64,000 nucleotides of DNA. It comes from Arthrobacter sp. 135MFCol5.1 (GTDB taxonomy: Bacteria > Actinomycetota > Actinomycetes > Actinomycetales > Micrococcaceae). Shown here piece after piece: positions 44,075-52,329 of the stretch. Where the stretch lies: the NCBI RefSeq assembly GCF_000374865.1, contig NZ_KB895467.1, positions 1 to 64,000 on the forward strand. The letters run 5' to 3'. The stretch's first letter is position 1. Each line of letters opens with the position of its first letter. The translations under genes and the position numbers were made by a program. The notes beneath the pieces were generated by a model, which did not search any database, was not told the DNA's origin, and saw only the letters and a list, made by a program, of their open reading frames with translations.

Positions 44075-44870
44075 GGCGGCCCTCCTGCCCAGCAGCGGCG
44101 GGACTGGCCGGGGGCGCGGCGTTCAGGACCCGCCGAATGAAATCCACCGAGCCCTCGAAAATCAGATCTGCGTCGTTGTCCAGGGTGGCGACGTGGTAAC
44201 TGTTTTCCAGCCGGACCACGTCCAGGGGTGCGTTCGCCAGCCCGCGCCGAAGGACAGCCATGCTGGCATCGGACACCACATGGTCCACGGTTGACCGGTA
44301 CACCTGGACCGGGGCGGTGATCCGGGGGAGGAGCCGGACGGTGTCCTTGAACATCTTGTTGAGTTCGTGGGCGGCGGCCACCGGGGTGCGTGCGTAGGCG
44401 CCCTCATCCACGCCGGCTTTGAGGATGTCGTTGCCGATGGACGGGGTGCTCTTCAGGACCAGCTTCAGGATGCCCGCCAGCGGCGCGCGGGGGTCGTCGA
44501 CCACCAGGCCGGGGTTCACCAGGACCACTCCCGCCACCGGTCTGGTTGCGGCAATCCTCAGCGCCAGGGCACCGCCCATGCTCAGCCCGGCAGCGAAAAC
44601 CCGGTCGCACTGGGAGTCCAGCTCGAGGAACGCTTCATCGAGGGCGCTGTGCCATTGCTGCCAGCGGGTCCGCGAGAGGTCCTGCCACGTCGTGCCGTGG
44701 CCCGGAAGCAGCGGCATCCGGACGGCGAACCCGGCCTCGGCGAACGCCGTGGCCCAGGCGCGCAAACCATGCGGGCTTCCCGTGAAGCCATGGGACAGGA
44801 CGATTCCGGTGCGGGGACCTCCGCCGCTGAAGGCACTGGAGAAGGGGCTGTGGTCGGGGCCGGAGGTCAT
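44061..44870 (-). CDS. Alpha/beta hydrolase (esterase/lipase-like), paralogue 2
   Basis: A 269-residue serine hydrolase. The nucleophile elbow is GLSMGG at about 94-99, the oxyanion region is HGFTGSPHGL, and the end has the Asp in STVDHVV and His in ENSYHVATLD. The shape resembles Est30 or monoacylglycerol lipases. It is about the same length as, and clearly paralogous to, the gene just upstream, with matching LLPGHGT and VNPGL segments. Overlaps that gene by 4 nt. Substrate unknown. Confidence 0.88.
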   Translation of the reverse strand: MTSGPDHSPFSSAFSGGGPRTGIVLSHGFTGSPHGLRAWATAFAEAGFAVRMPLLPGHGTTWQDLSRTRWQQWHSALDEAFLELDSQCDRVFAAGLSMGGALALRIAATRPVAGVVLVNPGLVVDDPRAPLAGILKLVLKSTPSIGNDILKAGVDEGAYARTPVAAAHELNKMFKDTVRLLPRITAPVQVYRSTVDHVVSDASMAVLRRGLANAPLDVVRLENSYHVATLDNDADLIFEGSVDFIRRVLNAAPPASPAAAGQEGRHEQA

Positions 44871-45655
44871 GGGGTCTCCAAGGTACTGGTGCGGCGGGCG
44901 TGGGCGGCGACGAATGCTTCCGATTTCTCGAAGATCGCGGGCGCGTCCACGTCCAGAGTAGCCACATGTCCGCTGCTGGCAAGCTCCACCACCTCGGCGA
45001 GGTTTCCCCGCAGCCCTTTCTCCAGGAGGGCCAGGGATGATGGCGGGACCACGGCGTCCGTCCGCGATTTGAAGACCTGGACCGGGGCGTCCACTTTCGG
45101 CAGCCCGCGGATTGCGGCGCCAAAGAGCTTCTTGAGCTCATGCACGGCCGCCAACGGAGTCCGCGAATAGTCGCCGTCGTCCGTTGCCGCCGCCGTAGGC
45201 TGGTCCTCCTGGATGGGAATCGTGGTCCGCTGGAAGTACTTGAGGACACCGATCACGCGCACCCGGCGGTCATAGAAGCTCAGGCCCGGGTTGACGATGG
45301 TGACCCCCGCAGCGTGGTGGCGGGAGGCCGCAAGCAGGGCGATCGCACCGCCCATGGAGAGGCCGGCGGTAAACGTCATTTCCGTCCGCGCGGAAAGATC
45401 CAGGAAGGCTTCCTCGTAACTGCGGTACCAGTCCTGCCACCCTGTTCGGGCGAGCTGGCGCCAGTGGGTCCCATGTCCCGGCAACAGGGGAACGGACACC
45501 GCGTATCCCTGGTCCGCCAAGTGGGTTGCCCACGGCAGCACGCTTAGCGGGCTGCCGGTGAACCCGTGGCAGATGGCGATGCCAATCCGCGCATTGGGGC
45601 CGTGGCCTGGATAGCTGAAAGCGGCCGGACGGGGCGGGGTGCTGCTTTCAGTCAT
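44867..45655 (-). CDS. Alpha/beta hydrolase (esterase/lipase-like), paralogue 1
   Basis: A 262-residue serine hydrolase. Nucleophile elbow GLSMGG at about 97-102, oxyanion region CHGFTGSPLSV, catalytic Asp in SRTDAVV and His in SSGHVATLD. It is first in a three-gene unit (with paralogue 2 and the membrane protein). Divergent from the PlsC gene, which would fit a role in lipid turnover, though that is inference. Confidence 0.88.
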   Translation of the reverse strand: MTESSTPPRPAAFSYPGHGPNARIGIAICHGFTGSPLSVLPWATHLADQGYAVSVPLLPGHGTHWRQLARTGWQDWYRSYEEAFLDLSARTEMTFTAGLSMGGAIALLAASRHHAAGVTIVNPGLSFYDRRVRVIGVLKYFQRTTIPIQEDQPTAAATDDGDYSRTPLAAVHELKKLFGAAIRGLPKVDAPVQVFKSRTDAVVPPSSLALLEKGLRGNLAEVVELASSGHVATLDVDAPAIFEKSEAFVAAHARRTSTLETP

Positions 45656-45766
45656 GACTCCATCGTGTCACTGTTCCTGCCAAATCTCACTAGAGTAGGG
45701 TTGCATTGAATCGCTGGCCAGGCCCGACGCCGGGGCTGGAAGCCGCCTTCCGGAGAGGTTCGCCAC

Positions 45767-46591
45767 GTGTTCTATTGGGTCATGAAAAGGATCTTCCTCG
45801 GTCCGGTGATCAAGATGCTTTTCCGGCCGTGGGTCAAGGGCCTGGACAACATCCCTGCGCAGGGGGCCGCCATTATCGCCTCCAACCACCTGTCATTCTC
45901 GGATTCCATCTTCATGCCGCTCATGGTCCGCCGCCCGGTGGTGTTCCTGGCAAAGTCGGAATACTTCACGGGAACCGGGATCAAGGGCAGGTTGACGGCG
46001 GCGTTCTTCCGCCTGACCAACCAGCTGCCCATGGACCGGTCCGGCGGTGCGGCCTCGGCGGCGTCCCTGAACGCCGGGATGGACGTGCTCACCTCCGGCG
46101 GCCTGCTGGGCATCTACCCCGAGGGCACGCGCAGCCCGGACGCCCGGTTGTACCGCGGGAAAGTGGGTGTTGCCCGGCTGGCGCTGCAGGCGGGAGTTCC
46201 CGTCATTCCGGTGGCCATGATCGGCACCGACAAAGTCCAGCCCATCGGCAAGCGGCTGCCCAACATCCGCAGGATCGGCATGATTTTCGGCGAGCCGCTG
46301 GATTTCAGCCAATACCGCGACCAGGCGGAAGACCGCACCGTGCAGCGGCTTGTCACCGACGAGATCATGACCAACCTGATGCGGCTGTCCGGCCAGGAGT
46401 ACGTGGACGAGTACGCCGCCGTGGTCAAGCTGCGGCTTGCCGGCAAGCCCGTGAAACCCCAGGCGGCAGCCGAGCCACTGGCCGCGCCGGTCGCCGCCGA
46501 CGGCGAGTTCGTCCAGGGCAGCGGCCCGAAGGCCCCGGCGGAAGGCACTCCGGCCCCGGAGGACGACGCCGGGACATCCGCCGCCAGGTAA
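45767..46591 (+). CDS. 1-acyl-sn-glycerol-3-phosphate acyltransferase, PlsC family
   Basis: A 274-residue acyltransferase. The catalytic HX4D motif is NHLSFSDS at about 40-47, and PEGTRSPD is the acceptor-phosphate motif. A Pro/Ala-rich tail of 50 residues follows the fold. GTG start with GGAGAGG upstream. It corresponds in place to Rv2182c, two or three genes from aroG. Two PlsC-like genes in one 17-kb span suggest different acceptors or chain positions. Confidence 0.9.
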   Translation: MFYWVMKRIFLGPVIKMLFRPWVKGLDNIPAQGAAIIASNHLSFSDSIFMPLMVRRPVVFLAKSEYFTGTGIKGRLTAAFFRLTNQLPMDRSGGAASAASLNAGMDVLTSGGLLGIYPEGTRSPDARLYRGKVGVARLALQAGVPVIPVAMIGTDKVQPIGKRLPNIRRIGMIFGEPLDFSQYRDQAEDRTVQRLVTDEIMTNLMRLSGQEYVDEYAAVVKLRLAGKPVKPQAAAEPLAAPVAADGEFVQGSGPKAPAEGTPAPEDDAGTSAAR

Positions 46592-46617
46592 CAGCACTGG
46601 GCTTTCCTGTGCTGTTA
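46589..46617 (+). terminator. Weak hairpin after plsC
   Basis: TAACAGCAC (46589-46597, including the stop codon) pairs with GTGCTGTTA (46609-46617). There is no T-run, so termination is uncertain. Confidence 0.35.
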
Positions 46618-46673
46618 TGACGCCGGTGCCCGGCTGAGTGACGACGCTGTGCCCGCCGGCCCCGCCCGGACGC

Positions 46674-46679
46674 TAGTCT
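46674..46679 (+). promoter_or_regulatory. Candidate -10 box before aroG
   Basis: TAGTCT lies 3 nt before ATG 46683 and 6 nt before the following in-frame GTG 46686. The 6-nt spacing matches the other leaderless candidates, which favours GTG 46686 as the real start. Confidence 0.4.
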
Positions 46680-46682
46680 TAG

Positions 46683-48077
46683 ATGGTGACTGAGCTATCC
46701 GCAAAACCTGCCTTTTCGCTGTCCAGTACCGCCCAGAGCGGGGCGGCCAACTATCCCGGACTCGACAACTGGCGGGACCTTCCCATCTCGCAGCAGCCCA
46801 GCTGGCAGGACCGCGGCGTCTTCGAGGCCTCGGTAAAGGAACTTTCCGTCCTTCCCCCGCTGGTTTTCGCCGGTGAAGTGGACGTGCTGCGCGAGCGGCT
46901 CGCCGCCGCGGCCCAGGGCAAGGCCTTCCTGCTGCAGGGCGGCGACTGCGCCGAAACGTTCGAGGCCGCCACGGCGGACAAGATCAGCGCCCGCGTCAAG
47001 ACCATTCTGCAGATGGCGGTGGTGCTCACGTACGGGGCGGCAATGCCGGTCATCAAGATGGGCAGGATGGCGGGCCAGTTCGCCAAGCCCCGTTCCTCAA
47101 ACGACGAAACCCGCGACGGCGTCACGCTTCCCGCGTACCGCGGCGACATTGTCAACGGCTACGATTTCACGCCCGAGTCCCGCGGCCATGACGCCGCCAG
47201 GATGCTCCGCGCCTACCACACCTCGGCGTCCACCCTGAACCTCATCCGGGCCTTCACCCAGGGTGGATTCGCGGACCTCCGCTCGGTACACCAGTGGAAC
47301 AAGGGGTTCACCGAAAACCCGGCCCACGCGCGCTACGAGTCACTGGCCCGGGACATCGACCGCGCCATCAAATTCATGGACTCCTGCGGCGCCGACTTCG
47401 AAGCCCTCAAGCGGGTGGAGTTCTTCGCCAGCCACGAGGCATTGCTGCTTGATTACGAGCGCGCCCTGACGCGCATCGACTCCCGCACCGGTTTCCCCTA
47501 CGACACCTCGGCCCACTTCTTGTGGATCGGGGAGCGCACCCGGGAACTGGACCACGCACACGTCGACTTCCTCTCGCGGGTGCGCAACCCCATCGGGGTC
47601 AAGCTCGGCCCGTCCACCACCGGTGATGACGCCCTGCGCCTGATCGACAAGCTGGACCCTGACCGCGAGCCCGGCCGCCTGACCTTCATCACCCGCATGG
47701 GTGCCGGCAACATCCGCGAGAAGCTGCCTGCCGTCGTCGAGAAGGTCACAGCGTCCGGTGCCCAGGTGCTGTGGGTCACCGACCCCATGCACGGCAACAC
47801 CGTCACGTCGCCCAACGGCTACAAGACGCGCAATTTCGACGACGTCATCGACGAAGTGCGCGGCTTCTTCGAAGTGCACCACGGGTTGGGCACGGTACCG
47901 GGCGGCCTGCACGTGGAGATGACCGGCGACGATGTGGCCGAGTGCCTGGGCGGCGCGGACCCGATCGACCAGGATGCCTTCCTGGACCGCTATGAATCCG
48001 TGTGCGATCCCCGCCTGAACCATATGCAGTCGCTGGAAATGGCGTTCCTCGTCGCCGGGGCCCTCGCCAAGAACTAG
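46683..48077 (+). CDS. aroG: Class II 3-deoxy-7-phosphoheptulonate synthase (DAHP synthase)
   Basis: A 464-residue plant-type DAHP synthase that condenses PEP and erythrose-4-phosphate, the first shikimate step. Visible segments include FLLQGGDCAETF, GRMAGQFAKPRSSNDE, WIGERTRELDHAHV, and VTDPMHGNT near the active site. The length is that of actinobacterial class II enzymes, which are feedback-regulated by aromatic amino acids. It may begin one codon later (GTG 46686). A terminator follows at once. Confidence 0.96.
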   Translation: MVTELSAKPAFSLSSTAQSGAANYPGLDNWRDLPISQQPSWQDRGVFEASVKELSVLPPLVFAGEVDVLRERLAAAAQGKAFLLQGGDCAETFEAATADKISARVKTILQMAVVLTYGAAMPVIKMGRMAGQFAKPRSSNDETRDGVTLPAYRGDIVNGYDFTPESRGHDAARMLRAYHTSASTLNLIRAFTQGGFADLRSVHQWNKGFTENPAHARYESLARDIDRAIKFMDSCGADFEALKRVEFFASHEALLLDYERALTRIDSRTGFPYDTSAHFLWIGERTRELDHAHVDFLSRVRNPIGVKLGPSTTGDDALRLIDKLDPDREPGRLTFITRMGAGNIREKLPAVVEKVTASGAQVLWVTDPMHGNTVTSPNGYKTRNFDDVIDEVRGFFEVHHGLGTVPGGLHVEMTGDDVAECLGGADPIDQDAFLDRYESVCDPRLNHMQSLEMAFLVAGALAKN

Positions 48078-48080
48078 GCC

Positions 48081-48111
48081 AGGTTGGGGCCGGCACTGCC
48101 GGCCCCAACCT
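48081..48111. terminator. Bidirectional terminator between aroG and the kinase gene
   Basis: A perfect 14-bp stem (48081-48094 and 48098-48111) with a 3-nt loop lies between converging genes. AGGTTGGGG at the base gives no long T-run. Confidence 0.85.
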
Positions 48112-48112
48112 C

Positions 48113-50203
48113 CTACACCACGGTGATGGTGATGACGGAACCCTCCGGGACCTTCCGGTTAACCGGTTCCTGGTCCCGGACGGTGCCGAAGAAGCCGCCG
48201 AGGATGTTGTTGACCCGGACCTGGAAGCCCAGCGCTTCCAAGGCCTTCCGCGCGTCTGCAGCCTGCTTGCCGATGAAGCTGGGGACATCCACCATCTTTG
48301 GCCCCTTGGAAAGGGTCAGGGTGACCGTCCCGCCGCGGGTCAGTGTCCCGGTAGCCGGAGTCTGGCTGACCACGGCGCCCTCGGGAACGGATTTGTCGAA
48401 CACCGCATCGGGTGATGTGTCGGCAGTGAGCCCCGCGGCCTTAATTGCGGCGACGGCGTCGTCCTTGGCTTTGCCCACGACGGAGGGAACGGGGATCGGC
48501 TGCGGTCCCTTGGATACCACCATCTCCACAGGCGTGCCGTGCCGGGCTGGAGTGCCGGCCGCCGGATTTTGCGAGAGCACCGTGCCGGCCGCGGTTTGGT
48601 CGTCATACTGTTCGTTGACCGGGCCCAGCGCCATTTGGGCTGCGTTGAGGGCGTTCTTCGCGTCCGTCAGGGTTCCGCCCGTGAGTTTGGGCAGGGGGAA
48701 GAGCTGCGGTCCCTTCGAGACCAGCAGGGAGACCGGTTGGAATTTCCGGATCTCCGTTCCGGCGGACGGATCGCTGCCCACCACCAGCCCGGTGGGCACC
48801 TGGTCATCGAAGACATCGCTGGTGGTGGAATGGAAACCCACCCCGTTGAGCAGCTGCTGGGCCTGCGCCACCGTTTTATTGGCGACGGCCGGCACCTCGG
48901 CCGCGGCGCCTGGTCCCATGCCGAAAAACCATCCGGCGCCCGTGGCCAGCAGGGCGGCAACAATAAGCACGACAATCCACACGATGCCGCGTCGGCGGGG
49001 GTTGCCCTCCCGGAGTGTCCGCGCCGGAGTGGCGGCCGCCCGCGCGCGGACCTTTTCGTCCTCCCTGTCCGACCGGCGCTGCGCCCGCTTGCTGAGCCGG
49101 GGCGGCGGCGCAGTCCAGGCGTCGTCGGCGTCGTCGGGAAGTGCGAGGTCCGGCCGCCTGGAGTGGAACATCAGGGCTTCCGTAGCAGCCCCGCCGTCCG
49201 TGCTGTCCTGCTGCAGCGGTTGCCGTCCGGGGGGATAGCCGGGGGCAGCCGGCCGTGCGGGGGGGATCAGCGTTGTGGGATTGCTGGCGCGGGCCAGGAC
49301 CTCGGTCTGGTGCTGGGCCGTTGCTGCTGCAGCTGCGGGCGGCTGCAGGTCAAGTTCGGCATCCGTGAGGTTGGTCCGGATGTGGCGCAGCTCCTGGAGC
49401 AGCGCATTGCCGTCGACCGGCCGGTTTTCCGGATCATTGGCGGTGCACCACTGCACCAGCTCATCGACTTCCGCTGCGAGGCCGGGAACCAAGGCCGACG
49501 GCGGCCCGACCGTTCCGTTGACATGCTGGTAGGCGACCTGGATGGGGACGTCACCCTCGAACGGCTGCCGCCCCGTCAGCATTTCGTACAACATGATGCC
49601 CACGGAATAGACATCGCTGCGCTCGTCCGCCGGTTGGCCCAGGACCAGCTCGGGGGAGATATAGGCGACGGTGCCGATCAGCGCACCGGTGCTGGTGGAA
49701 CTGGTGACCGCGCGGGCCAGGCCGAAATCGCCAATCTTTATCCTGCCGTCATCGGCGATCAGGACATTCTCCGGCTTGACGTCCCGGTGGATGAAGCCTG
49801 CTGCGTGCGCGGCTCCCAGGCCCTCCACCACGGGGTCGATCAGGGCCAGCGCCAGCCGCGGCGAGAGGGCGCCCCGTTCCCTGAGGACGTCCCGAAGCGT
49901 GTGGCCCTTGATGTACTCCATGACGAGGTAGGCGGTGTTGCCGTCGTTGCCCTGGTCCAGGACACCCACCACGTGCGGGTGCGAGAGGCGCGCGGCGGCC
50001 TTCGCTTCGCGGCCAAGCCTGCCAAGGAAGCTTTCGTCGGCGGCGAGGTGCGGGTGGAGCACCTTGAGCGCCACTTCGCGGTCCAGCCTCTGGTCGACGG
50101 CCAGGTAGACGGTGGACATTCCGCCGCGGGCGAGTCTGGAGGCCACTGCGTAGCGGTTGTCCACCAGTGTCCCTGCAAGGGGGTCTGTCACGTGTTCCTG
50201 CAC
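48113..50203 (-). CDS. pknL: Transmembrane Ser/Thr kinase with PASTA domains, PknL/PknB-type
   Basis: A 696-residue receptor kinase. The kinase domain (about 13-275) has the invariant Lys in VALKVL, HRDVKPENVLI and DFGLA. A Pro/Ala-rich juxtamembrane stretch leads to one transmembrane helix (about 415-435, IVWIVVLIVAALLATGAG), then four PASTA-like repeats outside, with SDPSAGTEI, QNPAAGTPA and QTPATGTLT signatures. PASTA domains sense muropeptides or lipid II. The gene order aroG-kinase-Rv2175c homologue-idsA matches M. tuberculosis pknL, hence the symbol, though PknL there lacks PASTA. Confidence 0.92.
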   Translation of the reverse strand: MQEHVTDPLAGTLVDNRYAVASRLARGGMSTVYLAVDQRLDREVALKVLHPHLAADESFLGRLGREAKAAARLSHPHVVGVLDQGNDGNTAYLVMEYIKGHTLRDVLRERGALSPRLALALIDPVVEGLGAAHAAGFIHRDVKPENVLIADDGRIKIGDFGLARAVTSSTSTGALIGTVAYISPELVLGQPADERSDVYSVGIMLYEMLTGRQPFEGDVPIQVAYQHVNGTVGPPSALVPGLAAEVDELVQWCTANDPENRPVDGNALLQELRHIRTNLTDAELDLQPPAAAAATAQHQTEVLARASNPTTLIPPARPAAPGYPPGRQPLQQDSTDGGAATEALMFHSRRPDLALPDDADDAWTAPPPRLSKRAQRRSDREDEKVRARAAATPARTLREGNPRRRGIVWIVVLIVAALLATGAGWFFGMGPGAAAEVPAVANKTVAQAQQLLNGVGFHSTTSDVFDDQVPTGLVVGSDPSAGTEIRKFQPVSLLVSKGPQLFPLPKLTGGTLTDAKNALNAAQMALGPVNEQYDDQTAAGTVLSQNPAAGTPARHGTPVEMVVSKGPQPIPVPSVVGKAKDDAVAAIKAAGLTADTSPDAVFDKSVPEGAVVSQTPATGTLTRGGTVTLTLSKGPKMVDVPSFIGKQAADARKALEALGFQVRVNNILGGFFGTVRDQEPVNRKVPEGSVITITVV

Positions 50204-50245
50204 CTTACGATCCTAATCCCGCGGCAAAAGGCATCCGAAACGGAA

Positions 50246-50277
50246 GCGGGTCCGAACCGGTAACGGTTCGGACCCGC
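50246..50277 (-). terminator. Terminator after the LysM transglycosylase gene
   Basis: A perfect 14-bp stem (50246-50259 and 50264-50277) with a GTAA-type tetraloop lies downstream of the LysM stop at 50312 and before the kinase gene, suggesting separate transcripts. Confidence 0.75.
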
Positions 50278-50311
50278 GGTGTTTCATCCGGAGCCGGTGA
50301 TGCCCGGGGGC

Positions 50312-51718
50312 TCAGCTGTAGTTTTTCTGGTTTGCCTTGATAGCGGCTACGTAGGCCTTGGTGTCGTCGTACATTCCGTACTTGCTCACCGAGTACTGGC
50401 CTTGGTAGTACCCGGCGATGGCCGTGTCCTGGTCCTTGCTGGTTGCCAGCAACTGGCGAAGGATGGCGATGCCTGCCGTCGCGTTGTCGTAAGGGTCGAG
50501 CAGGTTCAGCTTGCGCCCGACCAAGTCGGATGCCCACTGCCCGGAGCTGGGAATGACCTGCATGGTTCCGATCGCGTTCGCAGGTGACACGGCCCGCTGG
50601 TTGAAGCCTGACTCCTGGTAGGCAAAGGCGAGGGCCAGCGAAGTATCCACGCCCATTCGACGGGCGGTATCCGCCACGATGTTCTTCATTTCATCCCTCG
50701 AAGGGACGGGGGACGCGTTGAGGAGGGCTTTGTTCTCGTTGGCCGAACTCACGACCGCTGCCGGGTAGCTGAAGCCGAGGAAGGTGCTGGGGACCAGGGG
50801 AGCGGGGGCAGGCTGCGGGGCTGCGGGGGCGGGCTGCGGGCCTGCCTGTCCGGCGCCGCCGGGGATGACCAGTTTGCTGCCGGGGTAGATGACGGTGGTC
50901 ATGCTCAACTGGTTCGCGGAGAGCAGGTCCGACAACTTGACCCCGTGCCGGGAGGCAATGGCTGAGAGGGTGTCACCGGCCTTGATCGTGTAGGAACCAG
51001 AGGCCGGAGCGGACGTGACGGCCAAGGCGGGTGCAGGAGCAGCCGGGGCGGGAGCCGCCGGTGCCGGTGCAGCAGGGGCGGGAGCGGCGTTTCCGGCGCT
51101 GACCTTGATCTTCTGGCCCGGGTAGATGATGGAGCGCATCGACAGGTTGTTCCAGGCAAAGACGTCGGAGAGGCCCACATTGTGCCGCGCGGCAATGGCA
51201 CCCAAGGTGTCTCCAGGCTTCACCGTATAGGTTGCGCCGCCCGGGGCTGCCGGTGCTGCCGGAGCCTGCGCTGCCGGAGCCGGCGAGGGGGCTGCCGGTG
51301 CTGCCGAGCCGGACAGTTTGATCTTCTGGCCGGGGTAAATGATGGTGTTCGGCTGGAGGTTGTTCAGCTTGAGGATTTCCCCTGTGTCCAGTCCGAAGCG
51401 GCCGGCGATCGCGCTCACGGTGTCGCCCCGGACGATGGTGTACTCCGCAGGGGGCGCCGGCTGTGCGGGCTGCAGGGTGGCCGGAATGGTGGTGGAGACA
51501 GAAGAGGCGGGGATGACCGCGCCGGAAACCTGGGCAGCTGCCTGGGCTTTCATGGCCGCTGCAAGGCTGCTGGGAATGGTGCGTACCGGCTGCGCTGCCG
51601 CTGCGGGTTGGGCAAGGGCCAAGGATGACAGGACAACCGCTGGCAGTGCCGCGGTGGTGGCGGCAATCATCGGCAGGCTCGGCTTGGGGGGCTGCTTGGG
51701 CGAGCGGGACATCGACAT
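50312..51718 (-). CDS. Secreted LysM lytic transglycosylase
   Basis: A 468-residue exported wall hydrolase. A basic start and hydrophobic segment (about 17-40, PMIAATTAALPAVVLSSLAL) followed by AQPAAAAQ form a Sec signal peptide. Three LysM domains (YTIVRGDTVSAIAGRFG, YTVKPGDTLGAIAARHN, YTIKAGDTLSAIASRHG) are separated by Ala/Pro linkers. The C-terminal SLT domain has catalytic Glu in AYQESGFNQRAVSP and GTMQVIPSSG. ATG 51718 has AAGAGGA 8 nt upstream. A TAGTAT -10 and an array of 9-bp-spaced boxes lie before it. Confidence 0.92.
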   Translation of the reverse strand: MSMSRSPKQPPKPSLPMIAATTAALPAVVLSSLALAQPAAAAQPVRTIPSSLAAAMKAQAAAQVSGAVIPASSVSTTIPATLQPAQPAPPAEYTIVRGDTVSAIAGRFGLDTGEILKLNNLQPNTIIYPGQKIKLSGSAAPAAPSPAPAAQAPAAPAAPGGATYTVKPGDTLGAIAARHNVGLSDVFAWNNLSMRSIIYPGQKIKVSAGNAAPAPAAPAPAAPAPAAPAPALAVTSAPASGSYTIKAGDTLSAIASRHGVKLSDLLSANQLSMTTVIYPGSKLVIPGGAGQAGPQPAPAAPQPAPAPLVPSTFLGFSYPAAVVSSANENKALLNASPVPSRDEMKNIVADTARRMGVDTSLALAFAYQESGFNQRAVSPANAIGTMQVIPSSGQWASDLVGRKLNLLDPYDNATAGIAILRQLLATSKDQDTAIAGYYQGQYSVSKYGMYDDTKAYVAAIKANQKNYS

Positions 51719-51780
51719 GGAAAGAATCCTCTTCTCAACTGCGGGCGCGGACGCGGGCGGGGATGCCGCTGTCAATCTTG

Positions 51781-51786
51781 ATACTA
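51781..51786 (-). promoter_or_regulatory. -10 box of the LysM transglycosylase promoter
   Basis: TAGTAT on the minus strand, starting at 51786, would give transcription from about 51774 and a leader of some 56 nt. The -35 zone is occupied by the 9-bp array, as expected of an activator-dependent promoter. Confidence 0.5.
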
Positions 51787-51828
51787 CTGTGACTTAAGTT
51801 ATTCGTGTTACAACTGTGATCAAAGTGA
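51784..51828 (-). promoter_or_regulatory. Five 9-bp-spaced pentamers, candidate MtrA boxes
   Basis: On the minus strand TCACT, TCACA, TAACA, TAACT and TCACA follow each other every 9 bp (plus-strand positions 51824, 51815, 51806, 51797, 51788), ending next to the -10 box. MtrA of actinobacteria binds directly repeated GTCACAG- or GTAACA-like motifs and controls wall hydrolases, so this is a strong candidate. Binding itself is inferred. Confidence 0.6.
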
Positions 51829-51966
51829 ATCTCTCACGAATTTGCGATTAGCACAAGAAGCCGGAGAATGCCCGGAATGGCCACTTTCATGGAGTGTCCC
51901 GGGGCGGCCAGGCAAATGAATTGCCCCGACTAGGCGACAAGGTACGCAGCGTGGCAACCTTGGTCC

Positions 51967-52320
51967 GTGAGTAATGTAGAAAACCTGGTGGGTGAGTGGT
52001 TGCCGCTGCCCGACGTCGCACGTTTGTTGGATGTTTCCGTCACGAAGGTCCATGGCCTGATTGACGACCATGCTTTGGCCGCGGTGCGGGTTGGGGAGCG
52101 GAAGATCCGTTCGGTTCCCGCAGAATTCATCCAGGATGGCCAGGTAGTGGACAGCCTTAAAGGCACCATTGTGGTGCTCTCCGATGCAGGTTATTCGGAT
52201 GAAGACCTCATTGTGTGGCTGTTTACCGCCGATGAATCATTGCGCGGCCGCCCTATTGATGCATTGCGGGAAGGCCGCAAGACGGAAATCAGGCGCAGGG
52301 CCCAAACTCTCGCCTGGTAA
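51967..52320 (+). CDS. DNA-binding protein, Rv2175c-like
   Basis: A 117-residue protein with an N-terminal winged-helix segment (WLPLPDVARLLDVSVTKVHG) and a C-terminal part ending RGRPIDALREGRKTEIRRRA. It matches the M. tuberculosis protein Rv2175c, a PknL substrate whose phosphorylation blocks DNA binding. GTG start. It lies close to the kinase gene here as well. Converges with the prenyl synthase gene 9 nt away. Confidence 0.88.
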   Translation: MSNVENLVGEWLPLPDVARLLDVSVTKVHGLIDDHALAAVRVGERKIRSVPAEFIQDGQVVDSLKGTIVVLSDAGYSDEDLIVWLFTADESLRGRPIDALREGRKTEIRRRAQTLAW

Positions 52321-52329
52321 ATTGCCGCT

